Shown one piece after another: positions 36,071 through 45,747 of a stretch of DNA of 64,000 bases. Positions within the stretch are counted from its first letter, which is position 1. The number at the start of each line of letters is the position of its first letter. The position numbers were made by a program, and so were the translations under genes. Under the pieces are notes generated by a model. That model was given only the letters and a program-made list of their open reading frames with translations, was not told the origin of the DNA and ran no database searches. The stretch lies in contig NZ_JQFW01000056.1 of NCBI RefSeq assembly GCF_000753865.1, forward strand, positions 124,001 through 188,000, read 5' to 3'. This DNA comes from Alteromonas sp. LOR. Its GTDB lineage: Bacteria > Pseudomonadota > Gammaproteobacteria > Enterobacterales > Alteromonadaceae.

Positions 36071-37903
36071 CTAGCTTTTTTGACTGGCTATCCAGCGGTC
36101 TATTTTTTGTTCAAGAATAGCCAGTGGAATGCCACCTGTGTTTAATACCTGCGCATGGAATTCTCGAATATCAAAATTCTTGCCAAGGGCCTGTTCAGCC
36201 CGTGCGCGTAATTCTTGTATTTTTAATGCGCCAACCTTGTAAGATAAGGCTTGTGAGGGAATAGCAATATAACGCTCAACCTCTGCCACTACCTCAGTGC
36301 GCGTCATGCCAGAGTTATCAAGCATAAAGTCGATGGCTTTTTCTCTGCTCCAGCCCTTCGCGTGAATACCGGTATCAACCACCAAGCGCATGGCTCTTAA
36401 CTGCTCATCTTGCAATGTGCCGTAACGGTTCCACGGATCATCGAAAAAGCCCATTTCGTACCCTAGCGTTTCAGAGTATAGCGCCCATCCCTCGCCGAAA
36501 GCGGGTAAAAAGCTAAAGCGCATAAACGACGGCAGTGAGTCATTTTCTTGAGCAAGGCTTATTTGAAAATGATGGCCCGGAGCTCCCTCGTGAAGATACA
36601 GCGTCACGTTCCCGGTAGTTAAACGGCTAGGTAAATCGTAGGCGTTAAAGAAAAACGTTCCTGGACGTGACCCATCAGGCGTACCCGGTTGATACGAACC
36701 ACCGGCGCTAAACTGCTCAATTGCCGGATCGTAAGGCTTTATCTCTAGCTCTGACTTTGGCAATAATGAGAAATACTCACCAATTTTCTTGTCTACCTCT
36801 TTGCCAATACGATAGTAACTTTGGGTCAGTGCTTCACGACTTTCAGGCTTAAACTGCGGGTCTGTGCGCACGAAATCAAACAATTCGTTTAACGTGCCGT
36901 CAAATTCAACTTCGTCTTTTATTGCTAGCATGTCGTTTTTAACGCGCTTAACTTCTCTAAGACCAAGTTCATGCAGTTCTTCAGGAGTCAAAGGTAGCGT
37001 AGTCGAGCCTTCTACCATTAGCTCATAAAGCTTTTCTCCGCCTTTCATGTCGCTCAAACCGATGGTTTCACGAGCAACAGGTAGGTATTCAGTTTGAAGA
37101 AAATCGCGCATACGAGTGGTTGCATCATATATATCTTGCGTCGCTTGCTCATATTCACTTGTTAAGCGAGCCTTTTCTTCATCAGAAAATGAATCTGGAA
37201 GCATCGTCATAGGCCCCCAAAACTGCGACTCTTTGAGCGGTATTGCTAGCTGTGTATCAAACTGCTTAATAACGCGGTCTATGGTGAGCGTGGTTTCTAA
37301 CACGCCAGATTCCATTCCCTCTTTAAAACGCTCTATAGCCCGGTCTGAAATGGCAATATAGTCTTTGTGGCGAGATAAATTGTTCTCGTAGTCTTCAACG
37401 GTTTTAAAAGGTGCTGCGCCCTTACCGCTTGCAAATGATGGATAGAAAGTATGGAACCCACTAAAGTGATTAACAGGACGTACTTCGGTTAAGGCGCTTA
37501 TCTCAGGAGAGGACATCTCAAGTGCGCGCTCTTGATTGTACTTAAAAACGTCATAAGCCAATTTATCAGTATCATCTAGCTTGCTTCTATCAATCTGCGC
37601 AAGTTCCGATAAATTGAGCTGTGTATTGGTACGACTTGCTAAATCATGAGCATCAGTTAAAAAATCGCCCAAGCGATCTGCACGTCGCATATCACCGCGA
37701 AATATGGCCATTACGGGGTTCAGCGCTAAATTACGCTCATCAGATGCTGCAAAAAGCGCAAAGAGTTTTTCATGCTCATTCTGAGCTTCTTGCATAACGG
37801 TTGGCTCTTTTAAAGCGTCATTATGAGAATTTGCGGTAGCAGCTGATGTACCTAGCGCTAGCGCGACTGCACTGCTAATCAACAGCATCTTTTTGATAAT
37901 CAT
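36071..37903 (-). CDS. DUF885 family secreted metallopeptidase-like protein
   Basis: 610 residues with signal peptide ending TSAATANS (about 25). The family has an M3/M32-like gluzincin motif, and LYLHEGAPGHHFQI (about 438-451) supplies the zinc-type HExxPGHH. Other family blocks are PDGSRPGTFFFNAYDLPSR, FGEGWALYSE and DTGIHAKGWSREKAIDFM. Relatives are probable periplasmic peptidases of unknown substrate. Monocistronic. Confidence 0.9.
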   Translation of the reverse strand: MIIKKMLLISSAVALALGTSAATANSHNDALKEPTVMQEAQNEHEKLFALFAASDERNLALNPVMAIFRGDMRRADRLGDFLTDAHDLASRTNTQLNLSELAQIDRSKLDDTDKLAYDVFKYNQERALEMSSPEISALTEVRPVNHFSGFHTFYPSFASGKGAAPFKTVEDYENNLSRHKDYIAISDRAIERFKEGMESGVLETTLTIDRVIKQFDTQLAIPLKESQFWGPMTMLPDSFSDEEKARLTSEYEQATQDIYDATTRMRDFLQTEYLPVARETIGLSDMKGGEKLYELMVEGSTTLPLTPEELHELGLREVKRVKNDMLAIKDEVEFDGTLNELFDFVRTDPQFKPESREALTQSYYRIGKEVDKKIGEYFSLLPKSELEIKPYDPAIEQFSAGGSYQPGTPDGSRPGTFFFNAYDLPSRLTTGNVTLYLHEGAPGHHFQISLAQENDSLPSFMRFSFLPAFGEGWALYSETLGYEMGFFDDPWNRYGTLQDEQLRAMRLVVDTGIHAKGWSREKAIDFMLDNSGMTRTEVVAEVERYIAIPSQALSYKVGALKIQELRARAEQALGKNFDIREFHAQVLNTGGIPLAILEQKIDRWIASQKS

Positions 37904-38487
37904 ACTTTTTCCTTTGTCGTTTTATTTTTAATTAGGTTTTGCAGACTACAATACAGCTAGCCCTTTCTCTGTACAATTGGCCTGTAAAAATGCTTGTAAA
38001 ATCGCAAAGTAAAATTACTCTGTAAATCTACTTTTCTAATTTGGGCCGCTGCCGAAATCAGCGCATATTTTAATAAACAGAGCAAAACTTAATAAAGTGC
38101 GCCACTCAATCAAATACACGGTTTTATTTTAACCTTTTAAGATGCAACCCGAATTAGCGTGAACAGAGCCAGTCATTACTTCGGCGTGTTGCTCTTCGCT
38201 GCACGTTTTGCAGTGGCCTTTCTTAGCTAATTAATGCTTACTTTAGGCCTTATCCACACAAAGTGCTACGTGTGCGTGCATATCAATTGTTACGCAATAT
38301 ATACTAGGGGTGCTGTTTAAGAGGAAAGCTGGCTTGAAAGACTAGGTATCTGTAAGAGAGAGTCTGTTGGTAGAAGTATCAGAATGAAAATAATCGAATG
38401 TATGCATACGGCAAGACCGACACGCCATCTGGCGTGCCGGCTAAGTATTACGTCTTCTGGTTTCGCTTCAAGGTTACTCTTCTTGGG
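37904..38487. other. Gene-free spacer between DUF885 and yaaA genes
   Basis: No ORF is supported in this 584-bp stretch. It holds a decayed array of CTGTAAA-type units about 13 bp apart (37967-38030), an 11-bp hairpin with one mismatch (CCGACACGCCA and TGGCGTGCCGG, 38417-38440) that may end yaaA transcription, and the duplication at 38472-38499. Confidence 0.55.
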
Positions 38488-38499
38488 TTACTCTTCTTG
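38472..38499 (-). repeat. Two perfect 14-bp tandem units across the yaaA stop codon
   Basis: On the minus strand CAAGAAGAGTAACC occurs twice in a row. The first copy holds the last codons and TAA of yaaA. This is an undecayed example of the stop-codon arrays. Confidence 0.9.
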
Positions 38500-39264
38500 G
38501 TTGCGCAAAAAGACAAGCTCAGTTGAGGAGCTTTGTTCTTCACTAAACTGGTAGCCATCAGTGTCAAACGCTTTTAACCCGTCTACATCAGCCACTTTGT
38601 TATCAATAATATAACGGGCCATGAGGCCTCGCGCTTTTTTAGCGAAAAAGCTGATTATCTTATACTGCCCGTTTTTGCAGTCTTTGAATGTAGGGGTAAT
38701 AACCATCCCATCTAGCGTATTTTTCTTAACGGCTTTAAAGTACTCGTTTGATGCCAAGTTAATTAACACGTTATCACCTTGGGCCGCTAGTGCTTCGTTC
38801 AGCACCTCGGTAATGCGATTACTCCAAAACGCGTATAAATCCTTACCTTCGGAGTTGGCGAGTTTTGTCCCCATTTCCAATCGATATGCCTGCATTAAAT
38901 CGAGTGGACGCAGCAGTCCGTAAAGCCCTGACAATATTCTCAAATGATCTTGCGCAAACGCTACCGATTCATCGCTGAGGGTATATGCATCAAGTCCGGT
39001 GTAAACGTCACCGTTAAACGCATACATGGCCTGACGGGCATTGTCTTTATCAAAAGGAGTAGAAAATTCAGCGAAACGATTAGCGTTTAAAGTTGCTAGC
39101 TTATCGCTAATTTTCATTAGAGACGATAAGTCTGCTGGCGACAAGGTACGACACACTTCCATAAGACGCTTTGTATCGTCCATCATGGTTGGCTGAGTGA
39201 ACGAACTCACTGGAATTTCAGTTTCGAAATCAAGATTCTTTGCTGGGGAAACTACAACTAACAT
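38488..39264 (-). CDS. yaaA: Peroxide stress protein YaaA (DUF328)
   Basis: 258 residues with the start [14 protein letters not shown] and blocks [21 protein letters not shown] (about 111-130) and [11 protein letters not shown], all typical of YaaA. In E. coli YaaA is part of the OxyR regulon and limits DNA damage by lowering free iron during peroxide stress; it also binds DNA. Upstream and divergent is tal. Confidence 0.96.
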   Translation of the reverse strand: MLVVVSPAKNLDFETEIPVSSFTQPTMMDDTKRLMEVCRTLSPADLSSLMKISDKLATLNANRFAEFSTPFDKDNARQAMYAFNGDVYTGLDAYTLSDESVAFAQDHLRILSGLYGLLRPLDLMQAYRLEMGTKLANSEGKDLYAFWSNRITEVLNEALAAQGDNVLINLASNEYFKAVKKNTLDGMVITPTFKDCKNGQYKIISFFAKKARGLMARYIIDNKVADVDGLKAFDTDGYQFSEEQSSSTELVFLRNQEE

Positions 39265-39563
39265 GTCAACTCCTTAGGTTTCTACAGACTAGCTCTTATA
39301 AACCCGAGTATATCACCACCTGATAGTGAAAAAATAATACCCCGCAACAAACATTCAAATTGGCTTAACAGAGAAATCCGATTAGCAGTAAATTAGCGCC
39401 TGTAAGCTATAATTTGTCACATGATTTTGGTATAACTATGTACCATAAGAATTTCATTAACGTAATCAAACGTTAATTCCCTACTCGCAGAAAAACGAAC
39501 CATTTTATTCAACTTGTCTCCCTGACAAGTTGTACAAATTTTGAATGACTAATAGAGAGAATT
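39265..39563. promoter_or_regulatory. yaaA-tal divergent control region with two inverted repeats
   Basis: ATTAACG (39456-39462) and CGTTAAT (39471-39477) form perfect 7-bp arms around an 8-nt spacer. AACTTGTC (39511-39518) and GACAAGTT (39524-39531) form an 8-bp hairpin 33 nt before the tal ATG, likely in its leader RNA. The first could be an operator for a sugar-phosphate regulator; no specific regulator can be named. Confidence 0.5.
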
Positions 39564-40523
39564 ATGAGCAATCAGCTAGCATCGTTACGTGATATCACTA
39601 CCGTTGTTGCCGACACCGGTGACATTGACGCTATAAAAAAATACCAGCCTGTCGACGCTACTACTAATCCGTCTTTATTGTTAAAAGCGGCTGGCTTACC
39701 ACAGTATGCAAGCTTGATTGACGACGCCGTAGCCTGGGCTAAATTGCAGTCGAACGACGCTGACCAGCAGCTTATTGATGCCTCAGACAAACTCGCGGTC
39801 GCTATTGGTAAAGAAATTTCAGGCACTATTCCTGGTCGTATTTCTACCGAAGTGGATGCTCGATTATCTTTCGACACTGCGGCCACTATCGAAAAAGCAG
39901 AACGCCTAGTTCAGCTTTATAAAGACGCGGGCATCGATAAGTCACGCATTCTTATTAAAATTGCATCGACTTGGGAAGGCATTCAAGCGGCAGAGGTTTT
40001 AGAAAAACAAGGAATTCAGTGCAACCTTACTTTGTTATTTGGTTTCGCACAGGCAAGAGCATGTGCTGAAGCAGGCGCTTATCTCATTTCTCCTTTCGTG
40101 GGCCGTATTCTAGATTGGTACAAGAAATCAACGGGCAAAGAGTCATACTCTGCCAGTGAAGACCCAGGGGTAGTATCAGTAACAAGCATTTATAACTATT
40201 ACAAAGACCACGGCTACAGCACCGTAGTAATGGGTGCTAGCTTCCGTAATATTGGCGAAATTCAGGCATTGGCAGGGTGCGATCGCTTAACCATTAGCCC
40301 TGCTTTACTCGAAGAACTTGCCAATGAACCCGGTGAGCTTGAGGTGATGCTTAAAGACAATGGCGCAACACAAACTCCTGGTCCGCGCTTAACTGAAAGC
40401 GAATTCCGCTGGGATATGAATCAAGACGCAATGGCAACAGAAAAATTATCTGAAGGTATCCGTAACTTTGCTGCAGACCAAGATAAACTTGAGACTCTAC
40501 TTCGCGAAAAACTGAATGCGTAA
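39564..40523 (+). CDS. tal: Transaldolase
   Basis: Transfers a dihydroxyacetone unit from sedoheptulose 7-phosphate to glyceraldehyde 3-phosphate in the pentose phosphate pathway. 319 residues with the TalB-type start [31 protein letters not shown] (about 27-40), and the Schiff-base lysine in [17 protein letters not shown] (about 130-146). It ends only 13 nt before the pgi start, so the two form an operon. Confidence 0.98.
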   Translation: MSNQLASLRDITTVVADTGDIDAIKKYQPVDATTNPSLLLKAAGLPQYASLIDDAVAWAKLQSNDADQQLIDASDKLAVAIGKEISGTIPGRISTEVDARLSFDTAATIEKAERLVQLYKDAGIDKSRILIKIASTWEGIQAAEVLEKQGIQCNLTLLFGFAQARACAEAGAYLISPFVGRILDWYKKSTGKESYSASEDPGVVSVTSIYNYYKDHGYSTVVMGASFRNIGEIQALAGCDRLTISPALLEELANEPGELEVMLKDNGATQTPGPRLTESEFRWDMNQDAMATEKLSEGIRNFAADQDKLETLLREKLNA

Positions 40524-40536
40524 GGATCAAACTACG

Positions 40537-42186
40537 ATGAGCGTATTAACATCACTACCCGAGTGGAAAAAGTTAAGTAAGATAGCCGAGACAGTTAAAA
40601 GCGCACACATGCGAGACTGGTTTGCGTCTGACAATGAACGCGCTGAAAAGATGACGCTTAACGCATGCGGCATTTATTTAGATTATTCTAAAAACCGTGT
40701 AAACGACGATGCGCTTTCTTCACTTTTCGATTTAGCCCGTGCATGTAATTTAGAAACAATTCGAACAAGCATGTTCGAAGGCAAACACATTAATACCACC
40801 GAAGGCCGCGCGGTATTGCATACTGCACTGCGCAACTTCTCTGACCGCCCAGTAATGGTTGACGGCGAAGATGTCATGCCTGAAGTGCATGCAACACTAG
40901 AAAAAATGAAAGCCTTTACCGAGTCGGTTCACAGTGGCGAGCACAAAGGCTACACCGGCAAGCCCGTTAAACATATTGTTGCAATTGGTATCGGCGGCTC
41001 GTTCTTAGGCCCTAAGATCATGACTGAGGCGCTTAAGCCTCACACTGTTGACGCCGTTAAAGTTCATTTCGTTGCTAACGTTGATGGCTGTCACATTCAC
41101 GACGTGCTCTCAAGTGTAGATTTTGAAGAAACCCTTGTTGTTATGTCTTCCAAGTCATTCACGACACAAGAAACGCTCCAAAATACACTCACTGCAAAAG
41201 ATTGGTTCTTAAAATCAGGCGGCACGCAGCAAGACATAGCTAAACACTTCGTTGCGGTATCTTCAAATGTTAAAGCGGCCACTGACTTCGGCATTAGCGA
41301 AGATAACATCTTCCCAATGTGGGACTGGGTTGGCGGGCGCTATTCATTGTGGTCTGCTATCGGCCTTCCTATTTCATTAGCACTTGGGTTTGATAACTAC
41401 AAAGCACTGCTTGAAGGTGCTTTTGAAATGGATACCCATTTCACCACCGCGCCTCTTGAAGAGAACATGCCGGTACTATTAGGCCTTCTTGGCGTTTGGT
41501 ATCGCAATTTCTTCGATGCACAGTCTCACGTTCTTCTTCCTTACTATCATTACTTGCGTGGCCTTCCAGCCTATGTACAACAGCTGGACATGGAGAGTAA
41601 TGGTAAAGAGGTGACGCAAACCGGTGAAAGCGTAGACTATCCTACAGGGCCAATTATTTGGGGAAGTGAAGGTACTAACGGTCAGCACAGTTTCCACCAG
41701 CTTATCCACCAAGGCTCTGGCATCATTCCAGCTGATTTTATGTTGCCGCTTAACGTGCCCAATCAAGATGACACTCATCATGCAATGTTGGCCTCTAACT
41801 GCTTTGGCCAAACCCAAGCACTGATGCAGGGTAAAACCTTTGAAGCATGCTATGCAGACCTTGAAGGTCACGGCCTTGACGACGCAGAGCGCAAGCGTCT
41901 AGCGGCTCATAAAACCATGCCGGGTAATAAACCAAGCAATACTTTTTTGTTTGATAGCCTTACGCCTAAAACACTTGGCGCGTTGGTTGCAATGTATGAA
42001 CATAAGGTATTCGTTCAGGGCGTTATCTGGAACCTTAATTCCTTCGACCAATGGGGCGTGGAGTTAGGTAAAGCACTTGGAAACCAAGTACTTGCAGGCA
42101 TTCAAGGCGAAGCAGACAAAGACAACTTTGACGCTTCAACGCAACAATTGATTGCCCGCTTCAGAGCAGCGAATGCACCAAAATAA
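40537..42186 (+). CDS. pgi: Glucose-6-phosphate isomerase
   Basis: Interconverts glucose 6-phosphate and fructose 6-phosphate. The ATG at 40537 gives 549 residues, equal to E. coli Pgi; an in-frame ATG at 40516 would overlap tal. Signatures are [14 protein letters not shown] (about 152-165), [14 protein letters not shown], and [18 protein letters not shown] (about 496-513). AAGGA is 10 nt upstream, inside the end of tal. Forms an operon with tal. Confidence 0.98.
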   Translation: MSVLTSLPEWKKLSKIAETVKSAHMRDWFASDNERAEKMTLNACGIYLDYSKNRVNDDALSSLFDLARACNLETIRTSMFEGKHINTTEGRAVLHTALRNFSDRPVMVDGEDVMPEVHATLEKMKAFTESVHSGEHKGYTGKPVKHIVAIGIGGSFLGPKIMTEALKPHTVDAVKVHFVANVDGCHIHDVLSSVDFEETLVVMSSKSFTTQETLQNTLTAKDWFLKSGGTQQDIAKHFVAVSSNVKAATDFGISEDNIFPMWDWVGGRYSLWSAIGLPISLALGFDNYKALLEGAFEMDTHFTTAPLEENMPVLLGLLGVWYRNFFDAQSHVLLPYYHYLRGLPAYVQQLDMESNGKEVTQTGESVDYPTGPIIWGSEGTNGQHSFHQLIHQGSGIIPADFMLPLNVPNQDDTHHAMLASNCFGQTQALMQGKTFEACYADLEGHGLDDAERKRLAAHKTMPGNKPSNTFLFDSLTPKTLGALVAMYEHKVFVQGVIWNLNSFDQWGVELGKALGNQVLAGIQGEADKDNFDASTQQLIARFRAANAPK

Positions 42187-42236
42187 GGAAAGTATGGGGT
42201 AGCAACACACCCCGCCTTGGTGCAAATAATAAACTG

Positions 42237-42268
42237 AACGGTCGGCTTACCCCCGGCCGTTTTTTTTG
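42237..42268 (+). terminator. Terminator after pgi
   Basis: AACGGTCGG pairs with CCGGCCGTT (one wobble) around a 7-nt loop, followed by eight Ts. It lies 50 nt after the pgi stop. Confidence 0.88.
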
Positions 42269-42482
42269 GCCAGCTTTTAAGGCAATGTCTAAAGCTCACC
42301 ATGGGTTTACTCGCTGCAAATAGATTTTGCTCGCCCTGAACAATGTCACGAAAATGCCACATCTTGTTAATAAAAAGTAAATATAAGTGTTTTATTTTAA
42401 ATGCGGCTGTGATAAAAATTGTACAGAGGGAAGTTACTAAGTTGCTCTGTATTAGTTGTAGTGGTGTAAAAAGGAGATCCCA

Positions 42483-42659
42483 ATGGATAAATCAGATCTA
42501 TTTGCCATGTTAGACATCGAAGCAAGTCCAGCAAAAACAAAAAGTAAAAAAAGAAAGTGGAGAGAAATCGAGGCGCTGCAAGATCGTTACAAATTGGAAA
42601 AAGAACTCGCTGAGTTAGATTGTGGTTTTGAGTACGAACTTGAAACTCTAGAAAGATAA
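42483..42659 (+). CDS. DUF3545 family protein
   Basis: A 58-residue protein starting MDKSDLFAML with a lysine/arginine-rich middle (KKRKWREIEALQDRYKLEKE) and an acidic C-terminus. This matches the small DUF3545 family of Alteromonadales and Vibrionales. AAGGAG lies 7 nt upstream of the ATG, and a strong terminator follows at once, so it is a monocistronic gene. The helix may be a coiled coil. Function unknown. Confidence 0.85.
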   Translation: MDKSDLFAMLDIEASPAKTKSKKRKWREIEALQDRYKLEKELAELDCGFEYELETLER

Positions 42660-42660
42660 C

Positions 42661-42693
42661 AAAAAGCCGCCTGAATTTTCAGGCGGCTTTTTT
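42661..42693. terminator. Bidirectional terminator between DUF3545 and ung
   Basis: AAAAAGCCGCCTGAA and TTCAGGCGGCTTTTT form a 15-bp perfect stem with a tiny loop between convergent genes. Confidence 0.93.
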
Positions 42694-42720
42694 CTTTCTA
42701 CATACCTAGCGCTTTTGTAT

Positions 42721-43380
42721 TCAAACCTGCCACTGAATGGGCGTCTTGCCCGATTCAATAAGTAGCTGGTTTGTTTGGCTAAAAGGTTTACTACCAAAAA
42801 AGCCTCTGTGTGCCGACAGCGGAGAAGGGTGCGGCGCGTGTAAAACATGATGTTTTTCACGGTTAATAGTATTGCCTTTCTTTTGAGCGTGACTGCCCCA
42901 CAGCAAAAAAACCACATTCGAACAATGCTGGTTTACAACCTCTATCACTTTATCGGTAAAGGTCTCCCACCCTAGCTTTGCATGGCTATGCGCTTTACCC
43001 TGCTCAACCGTAAGTACCGTGTTTAATAACAACACGCCTTGTTCAGCCCAGGGCGACAATGTGCCGTGGTTTGGAATAGTGAAACCGTCTATATCGTCGG
43101 CCAATTCTTTATAGATATTTCTAAGAGACGGTGGAATTTTAACGCCAGGTAAAACAGAAAAGCAGAGACCATGGGCTTGATGTGGCCCGTGATAGGGATC
43201 TTGGCCTAGTATAACAACGCGAATGTCCTCTAAGGCTGTCATGGCGAAGGCATTGAACACGTCTTCTTTTGGCGGGTAAATAACTTTACCCGCTTCCCTT
43301 TCTGCCTGAACATGTAACATTAGCTCTCGGAAATAAGGAGTTGCCTTTTCTTGTGCTAATGCCTCTGTCCACGTCATCAT
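42721..43380 (-). CDS. ung: Uracil-DNA glycosylase
   Basis: Family 1 UDG that removes uracil from DNA. 219 residues with the water-activating motif [17 protein letters not shown] (about 56-72), [12 protein letters not shown] and the minor-groove loop [13 protein letters not shown] (about 183-195). Its ATG overlaps the thrC stop codon by 4 bp, so it may be partly expressed with the thr operon, an unusual arrangement. Confidence 0.98.
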   Translation of the reverse strand: MMTWTEALAQEKATPYFRELMLHVQAEREAGKVIYPPKEDVFNAFAMTALEDIRVVILGQDPYHGPHQAHGLCFSVLPGVKIPPSLRNIYKELADDIDGFTIPNHGTLSPWAEQGVLLLNTVLTVEQGKAHSHAKLGWETFTDKVIEVVNQHCSNVVFLLWGSHAQKKGNTINREKHHVLHAPHPSPLSAHRGFFGSKPFSQTNQLLIESGKTPIQWQV

Positions 43381-44663
43381 GGTTTTAACAGACTCATCAT
43401 ATGCTGCTTCAATGCGTCGTACGATGCAGGCAAATCGACGGCTAAGCTATCTTCTCCCGCCACATCAGCAAGGGGCTTAGGTAAGCTAATCGGGTTTCCT
43501 AATACGTTTTCTACCGTCTCGCGGAATTTCGCAGGATGGGCAGTACCAAGGAACAGGCCAATTTCCCCCTCTTCCAAGTCATGACTCACTGCGCGGTAGG
43601 CAATAGCAGCATGAGGTTCGCTAGTGTAGCCCTGCTGAGCCAGCTGGCGCATAGCAAGCTGAGTGTACTCTTCGTCAACCATTTCACCTTTCAAACACGC
43701 TTTGTCGATATACCCGCGCTCAATAAGGGCTTCGATACGCGGCCAGTTATTCGGCTGGCTCACGTCCATGGCATTTGAAATAGTGGCCACTGTTGACTTT
43801 GGATCCCACTCTCCCGTTTTTAAATAACGTGGAACGGTATCATTGAGGTTTGTCGCAGCAATAAAGCGCTTAATCGGCAGCCCCATTGCCTTAGCAATCA
43901 TACCCGCGGTCAAGTTACCAAAGTTACCGCTAGGCACTGAAATAACGACCTGGTCGCGCTTTTCTTTTGGCAACTGGCTTATCGCCTCGAAGTAATAGCA
44001 TACTTGAGCCAACAAACGGCTGATGTTGATTGAGTTGGCTGAGTTAAGGTGCAGGCCTTCACGTACATCTGGGTCGTCAAATGCCGATTTAACAAGCGAT
44101 TGGCAGGCATCAAAATCGGCTTCAATGGCAACCGTGTGGATATTGCCGCCTAACGTGGTGAATAGCTTTTCTTGAAGCTTGCTGATTTTTCCCTTTGGAA
44201 AAAGAATAACCACGTTGATATTTTCAATGCCATGGAATGCGTGAGCTACGGCAGCGCCGGTGTCACCCGAGGTTGCGGTTAAAATAGTTATCGGCTTACC
44301 TTCACTGATGCGAGATAATGTTTGCGCCATAAAGCGCCCGCCGAAATCTTTAAATGCCAGCGTTGGGCCGTGGAAAAGTTCGAGTGAATACACATTGTCA
44401 TTAACTTGCTCAACCGGTGCGCCAAATGAGAAGGCCGTTTCAACGATGGCATTTAACTCGCCTTCAGCTAATTCATCACCAATAAGGGTACGAAGCACGT
44501 CGATACTGCGTTCAACAAAGGGCTTTTCCAATAGTCCGTCAATATTGTGTAAGGCTGGAATTTTCTCTGGAAAATACAGTCCCTGATTTTTGCCCAAGCC
44601 GCGCTTTACTGCTTCTGCAAAACTTGCCGTATCTGATGAATCTTTTAAATTTACCAATTCCAC
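43377..44663 (-). CDS. thrC: Threonine synthase
   Basis: PLP enzyme converting O-phosphohomoserine to threonine. 428 residues with the PLP lysine in [13 protein letters not shown] (about 105-117), [15 protein letters not shown] (about 132-146) and [12 protein letters not shown]. Third gene of thrABC, 100 bp after thrB. Confidence 0.98.
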   Translation of the reverse strand: MELVNLKDSSDTASFAEAVKRGLGKNQGLYFPEKIPALHNIDGLLEKPFVERSIDVLRTLIGDELAEGELNAIVETAFSFGAPVEQVNDNVYSLELFHGPTLAFKDFGGRFMAQTLSRISEGKPITILTATSGDTGAAVAHAFHGIENINVVILFPKGKISKLQEKLFTTLGGNIHTVAIEADFDACQSLVKSAFDDPDVREGLHLNSANSINISRLLAQVCYYFEAISQLPKEKRDQVVISVPSGNFGNLTAGMIAKAMGLPIKRFIAATNLNDTVPRYLKTGEWDPKSTVATISNAMDVSQPNNWPRIEALIERGYIDKACLKGEMVDEEYTQLAMRQLAQQGYTSEPHAAIAYRAVSHDLEEGEIGLFLGTAHPAKFRETVENVLGNPISLPKPLADVAGEDSLAVDLPASYDALKQHMMSLLKP

Positions 44664-44763
44664 TTTTATTTACCTTCTTAAATTCTTACCACGCCCATGC
44701 AGGCTTTAGTTCAGCCTTTTTAAGACTGTTTGCCCTTTTGAGTTAAAGCTGTGCGCTGCTGTA

Positions 44764-45714
44764 TCAGGTCTTTGATACTAGCGTTCCGAGCTTTGGAATT
44801 TGACATACATGGCTAAAGCCATCGTCATTTTGCACATAATTTTTATCTAAGTAAGCTGCAATTTTTTTAGCTTGATCTTGGCTATTACATACCGCAAAGA
44901 CAGTAGGTCCAGACCCTGAAATACCAAAGGCCAGTGCACCTTCACGCTCACTGAATGCACGCGCTTCATCGAAACCTGGCAACAGTGACTTTCTGTACGG
45001 TTCGGCAATCACGTCTTTCATTACCGAGGCCGCCAGAGAGAATGCTTTTGAATGCAATGCGTGAACAAACACGCCTAGCTGACGACCGAAAGTCAGTGCT
45101 GTTGCCATGTCCACCTGCTTGGGCAATATATCTCTAGCCGCCGCCGTCGATACACTGATACCAGAATAGCAAATAGCATAGTACCACTGGTCATTAAGCG
45201 GTAGCGATAACGTTACCGGCGATGGTGAGCCGGTCATTAACGTCATACCGCCAAGAAAGCACGGCGCCACGTTATCGTAATGAATACTGCCGCTAATCTG
45301 CCCCTCTAACTCCCCCATCATCGTTAACAACGTATCGTTATCGAAAGGACTGTCAAAGAACGCATTTAAAGCGGCAAAGGCAGCCACAATTGAGCTCGCA
45401 CTTGAGCCCAAGCCACTACCTATGGGCAGGTTTTTATGCAGCGTAATAGCGACAGGTGATACCGCTTTATTGTCATTCAACATTTTTTCGCAAAAGTAAT
45501 GATAGCATTTTGTCACTATATTGCTGTCGGCATCATCGGGTAGTTTGTGCGCAAAAGCACCGATGGTTTCAAGTGAAAAATGCGCCGCTTCTTTAACTTC
45601 TACCTCATCACCGAGTCTTGTGCCATCCACCGGTTCAAGTGCAGCACCAAGGACATCAAAGCCCAAACTTACATTACCAATTGAGGCCGGCGCATAGGCA
45701 CGTATTGCTTTCAT
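44764..45714 (-). CDS. thrB: Homoserine kinase
   Basis: GHMP-family kinase that phosphorylates homoserine. 316 residues with the ATP loop PIGSGLGSSASSIVAAF (about 91-107), a start of APASIGNVSLGFDVLG typical of ThrB, and FGISGSGPTVFAV near the C-terminus. It lies 33 bp after thrA. Confidence 0.98.
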   Translation of the reverse strand: MKAIRAYAPASIGNVSLGFDVLGAALEPVDGTRLGDEVEVKEAAHFSLETIGAFAHKLPDDADSNIVTKCYHYFCEKMLNDNKAVSPVAITLHKNLPIGSGLGSSASSIVAAFAALNAFFDSPFDNDTLLTMMGELEGQISGSIHYDNVAPCFLGGMTLMTGSPSPVTLSLPLNDQWYYAICYSGISVSTAAARDILPKQVDMATALTFGRQLGVFVHALHSKAFSLAASVMKDVIAEPYRKSLLPGFDEARAFSEREGALAFGISGSGPTVFAVCNSQDQAKKIAAYLDKNYVQNDDGFSHVCQIPKLGTLVSKT

Positions 45715-45747
45715 ATTCGTATTCCTGCTTATTACTTCTCTATACGC

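Noticed and set aside
38417-38440. Standard rho-independent terminator for yaaA
   Set aside because: The hairpin is strong but has no T-run on the minus strand and a very small loop, so it is only noted as a structure.
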